A DNA stretch of 64,000 bases from Polyangiaceae bacterium (GTDB lineage Bacteria > Myxococcota_A > Polyangia > Polyangiales > Polyangiaceae). Where the stretch lies: the NCBI GenBank assembly GCA_025937785.1, contig JAICQQ010000013.1, positions 1 to 64,000 of the forward strand, in the 5' to 3' direction. A program made the translations under genes and the position numbers. Shown here in pieces: positions 61,792-64,000 of the stretch; the stretch's first letter is position 1, and each line of letters opens with the position of its first letter. The notes under the pieces are model-generated. The model searched no databases. It was not told the DNA's origin and worked only from the letters and a program-made list of their open reading frames with translations.

Positions 61792-62697
61792 TTACTCGTC
61801 CCAATACGGCTTGCCCCCGAAGGCAGCAGAAACGAAGTCGATGAAGCTGCGCGTCTTGTGCGGGACATACTGGCGGTGCGGGTGCACGGCGTACAGCGAC
61901 TGTGGCGCCGTTTGAAAGCGAGTGAGGACCGCACGCAGTTGTTTGCGCCGCAGCTCCGGACCGACGACGAAGGTGGGGACCAAGCCGAGCCCCAGGCCCG
62001 CCAGCAGCGCCTGCTTGAGCGCGATGCTATTGCTGACCTGGTAACGTCCATCGACACGCACGGAGAGGTCGCTGCCGTCGTGTCGGAACGACCACTGCTT
62101 CGGTGAGCTCGAGAGGCTGTAGACGAGGCATTCGTGGTCTCGGAGATCACTGGGCACCTTTGGAACCGGCCGGCGTTGGAAGTACGCCGGTGCGCCGCAC
62201 ACCACGCGCCGGATGGGGGCGAGTTTGCGCGCGACCAGGCTCGAGTCCGAGAGCTCGCCGCCTCCGCGCAGCGCGAGGTCGAAGCCTTCCTCGACCAGGT
62301 CGACGACGCGATCGTTCAGCACCAGATCTACCTTGAGAGCCGGGTACAGCTCGAGGAACTTGGGGATGGCGGGGGCCAGGTGCATCAGTCCGAGCGACAC
62401 GGGTGCGCTGATCCGCAACGTGCCGCGCGGAGTGTGAGCGAGCGCGGAAACCTCGTCGCGAGCCTCGTCCAGCTCGTCGAGCACGCGCACGCAGCGTCTG
62501 TAATAGGCTTCGCCCGCCTCGGTCACGCTCAGGCGCCGCGTCGTGCGCGTGAGCAGGCGCACCCCGAGGTCGACTTCGAGTTCGCTCACGTTCTTGCTGA
62601 CGGCAGCATTCGACAGCCGCAGGTCGCGGGCCGCCGCAGAGAACCCTTCGAGCTCGATGACCCGCCGAAACACCTTCATCGCCGTGAACTGGTCCAT
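61792..62697 (-). CDS. LysR-family transcriptional regulator
   Basis: 301 residues, standard LysR length. N-terminal winged HTH (~1-60): FRRVIELEGFSAAARDLRLS, NAAVSKNVSELEVDLGVRLL, TRTTRRLSVTEAG. The C-terminal substrate-binding domain shows GTLRISAPVSLGLMHLAPAI, FDLALRGG and LLAGLGLGLVPTFVV, closest in style to the CrgA/AaeR-like subgroup. It is divergent from the cyclase-family gene at 62836, with an inverted repeat in the gap, the classic arrangement of a LysR regulator with its target. The effector is unknown. Confidence 0.96.
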   Translation of the reverse strand: MDQFTAMKVFRRVIELEGFSAAARDLRLSNAAVSKNVSELEVDLGVRLLTRTTRRLSVTEAGEAYYRRCVRVLDELDEARDEVSALAHTPRGTLRISAPVSLGLMHLAPAIPKFLELYPALKVDLVLNDRVVDLVEEGFDLALRGGGELSDSSLVARKLAPIRRVVCGAPAYFQRRPVPKVPSDLRDHECLVYSLSSSPKQWSFRHDGSDLSVRVDGRYQVSNSIALKQALLAGLGLGLVPTFVVGPELRRKQLRAVLTRFQTAPQSLYAVHPHRQYVPHKTRSFIDFVSAAFGGKPYWDE

Positions 62698-62723
62698 GGT
62701 GCATTATTTACTTCTGGTGAATA

Positions 62724-62749
62724 GATAATCAACTACTGCGATGATTATC
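62724..62749. promoter_or_regulatory. Probable LysR operator
   Basis: GATAATCA (62724-62731) and TGATTATC (62742-62749) are perfect 8-bp inverted arms separated by 10 bp, in the 138-bp AT-rich gap between the divergent lysR-type gene and the cyclase-family gene. Size and position fit a LysR box. Confidence 0.6.
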
Positions 62750-62835
62750 AACCATGCGAAACAGATCTAGCTTTGCACTCGAGCCAGCGGACGGCCGCAA
62801 AGGGCGCGCCGCACCGGCTGATTTGGAGACGAGCC

Positions 62836-63840
62836 ATGAAAATTACGAGGAGCAAACTGGGAGCGATGGCAGCGCTGGTCGCGGCGGCGGCCGTAGGCGT
62901 CGTGATGACGGTGGGCGCAGGCGCGGCGGAACGCCGGGTGGGGGTGAGCCCTTGGGGCCCCAAGGACGAGATCGGGCGCCTCAACTTGATGACTGCCGCC
63001 ACCCGCGCCGAAGTGCTCGCGCGCGTTTCAGCCCGACAGGTGTACGACCTTTCGGTGGAGTATCACATCGGCATGCCGAGCTGGCAGGCCGCTGGTGATC
63101 CCCATTATCGAATCTGGATGACTCATACTCCACACGGCACGGTGGTGGACGACCCGTTGGGCCTGGGCACGGAAATGAACGAGCACGTGAGCTACACCGG
63201 CGCCGCGATTTCGATGTACACCCATATGGGAACTCACATCGATGCCCTGAACCACTTCGGCTTGCATGGCGAGATCTACAACGGGTTTCGTGCCAGCGAG
63301 CACCTCGGTGACCGAGGCTGGACGCGCGCAGGCGCGGAGAAGCTTCCGCCGATCGTCGCGCGAGGCGTGCTGATCGACGTGGCCAGGGCGAAGGGGGTAG
63401 AGATGCTGCCTCCAGGTCACCGCATCACTCGCGGAGACCTGACCTCGGCGCTGACCAAGCAGGGCACGACTCTTCGGAAAGGCGACGTCGTGCTGATCCG
63501 CACGGCGCGCATGAAGCTCTATGCCGACGCCAAAGCGTTCATGGAGAACCCGCCCGGTATGGGCATGGAAGCAGCTCGATTCTTGGTGGAGGAGCAGGGG
63601 GCCATGATCGTGGGCGCCGACAACTTGAGCTTCGAAGCTTTCCCGTCCGAAAGCCCCGATGACTATGTGCCGCTCCACACCTACCTGCTGGCAGAACACG
63701 GTGTCCCGATCCTGGAGCTCGTCGACTTGGAGGGGCTATCGCGCGATCGGGTGTACGAATTCGCGTTCTTGGGTGGTTCGCTCAAGCTGCGCGGCTCCGA
63801 CGCCGCGCCGATCCGGCCGCTGGCGCTGCCATTCAAGTGA
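62836..63840 (+). CDS. Secreted cyclase-family (kynurenine formamidase-like) metallo-hydrolase
   Basis: 334 residues from ATG 62836, with GGAG upstream. N-terminal signal peptide (GAMAALVAAAAVGVVMTVGA). The metal signature HxGTHxDxxxH is met by THMGTHIDALNHF, and RGVLIDVARAKGVEMLPPGH plus DVVLIRTA follow the family pattern. Members hydrolyse amides or lactones such as N-formylkynurenine; a periplasmic form with this arrangement has no defined substrate. The divergent LysR gene probably controls it. Confidence 0.92.
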   Translation: MKITRSKLGAMAALVAAAAVGVVMTVGAGAAERRVGVSPWGPKDEIGRLNLMTAATRAEVLARVSARQVYDLSVEYHIGMPSWQAAGDPHYRIWMTHTPHGTVVDDPLGLGTEMNEHVSYTGAAISMYTHMGTHIDALNHFGLHGEIYNGFRASEHLGDRGWTRAGAEKLPPIVARGVLIDVARAKGVEMLPPGHRITRGDLTSALTKQGTTLRKGDVVLIRTARMKLYADAKAFMENPPGMGMEAARFLVEEQGAMIVGADNLSFEAFPSESPDDYVPLHTYLLAEHGVPILELVDLEGLSRDRVYEFAFLGGSLKLRGSDAAPIRPLALPFK

Positions 63841-63846
63841 CCGGAC

Positions 63847-64000
63847 TCAATCGAGGCTCAGCGGCACGATAGGCGCGTTGCCGCGCTTGATGCCGAGGCG
63901 AATCGGTCGGGGCGGACCCTCGTGGGGCACGGTCGCTTCGAGCCACAGCTCCTCCCCGGGAAGGCGCAGCGTGGGGTCGGGTACGTGCTCGGGGAGGAAC
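63847..64000 (-). CDS. 3' end of a minus-strand gene, cut by the window edge
   Basis: The last 50 codons are open to the window end and read coherently: PDPTLRLPGEELWLEATVPH, then PIRLGIKRGNAPIVPLSLD before a TGA at 63847-63849. It converges with the cyclase gene, 6 bp between the stops. Family not identifiable from this part. Confidence 0.55.
   Translation of the reverse strand, partial: FLPEHVPDPTLRLPGEELWLEATVPHEGPPRPIRLGIKRGNAPIVPLSLD

Overview
The window looks like chromosomal DNA of a GC-rich myxobacterium (phylum Myxococcota, probably the Polyangia/Sorangiineae side). The evidence is the gene repertoire, not a marker gene: four Hanks-type Ser/Thr kinase or FHA signalling proteins, an FHA-fused AAA+ enhancer-binding-like protein without GAFTGA, many lipoproteins with a Gly/Ser/Thr-rich linker behind the lipobox, Cys-rich and EGF-repeat surface proteins, and a winged-helix family that I recall as common in this phylum. 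No rRNA, tRNA or CRISPR array was recognised.

Layout. 0.1-1.6 kb: two damaged or frameshifted genes (Cys-rich/DUF1566-like and a beta-barrel protein), minus strand. 1.7-6.5 kb: a tightly overlapped minus-strand operon of an orphan 468-residue protein, a YcaO cyclodehydratase-fold protein, TfuA, and an FHA/winged-helix protein, divergent from a 1149-residue kinase-ATPase-TPR regulator (6.6-10.0 kb). 10.0-12.5 kb: another kinase followed by a graveyard of decayed genes, including an ISAzo13-like transposase with its centre deleted. 12.7-14.7 kb: an ECF sigma factor plus membrane protein, divergent from a two-TM protein with a C-terminal Cys-Cys domain. 15.1-18.7 kb: a kinase/lipoprotein/TPR operon. 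18.8-22.5 kb: FHA-AAA+ regulator, a membrane-anchored coiled-coil protein, a small secreted protein and a YkgJ-type Cys-cluster protein.

22.7-34.3 kb is an accessory island: an orphan beta-rich protein with a membrane protein and a cytosolic partner; a lipoprotein paralogue of that partner; an Ig-like-module protein; a LysM/peptidoglycan-binding protein; and an operon of a 952-residue double-OmpA protein, a metzincin-type zinc protease and an Asp-box propeller lipoprotein. A common N-terminal domain (DSATF motif) links the protease with the Ig-like protein, and a common GTTDxxG module links the Ig-like, LysM and OmpA proteins. This resembles cargo or accessory loci near VgrG/PAAR genes, but no secretion-machine gene is in the window.

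34.4-48.9 kb: a zinc-ribbon protein, two Uma2-fold proteins with 21-bp-repeat coiled-coil tails flanking cobQ, a frameshifted LRR gene, a winged-helix protein, LRR and six-EGF lipoproteins, small lipoproteins, a GNAT acetyltransferase and a hybrid histidine kinase. 49.0-57 kb: a SnoaL-like protein, a GerMN-like lipoprotein, and surface-anchored GH43, GH30 and CE1-type enzymes (probable hemicellulose utilisation), interrupted by a DEDDh exonuclease and a helical-repeat protein. 57-64 kb: GLUG-like and Cys-repeat surface proteins, a small lipoprotein, a LysR regulator divergent from a cyclase-family metallo-hydrolase with a clear inverted-repeat operator between them, and the 3' end of one more gene.
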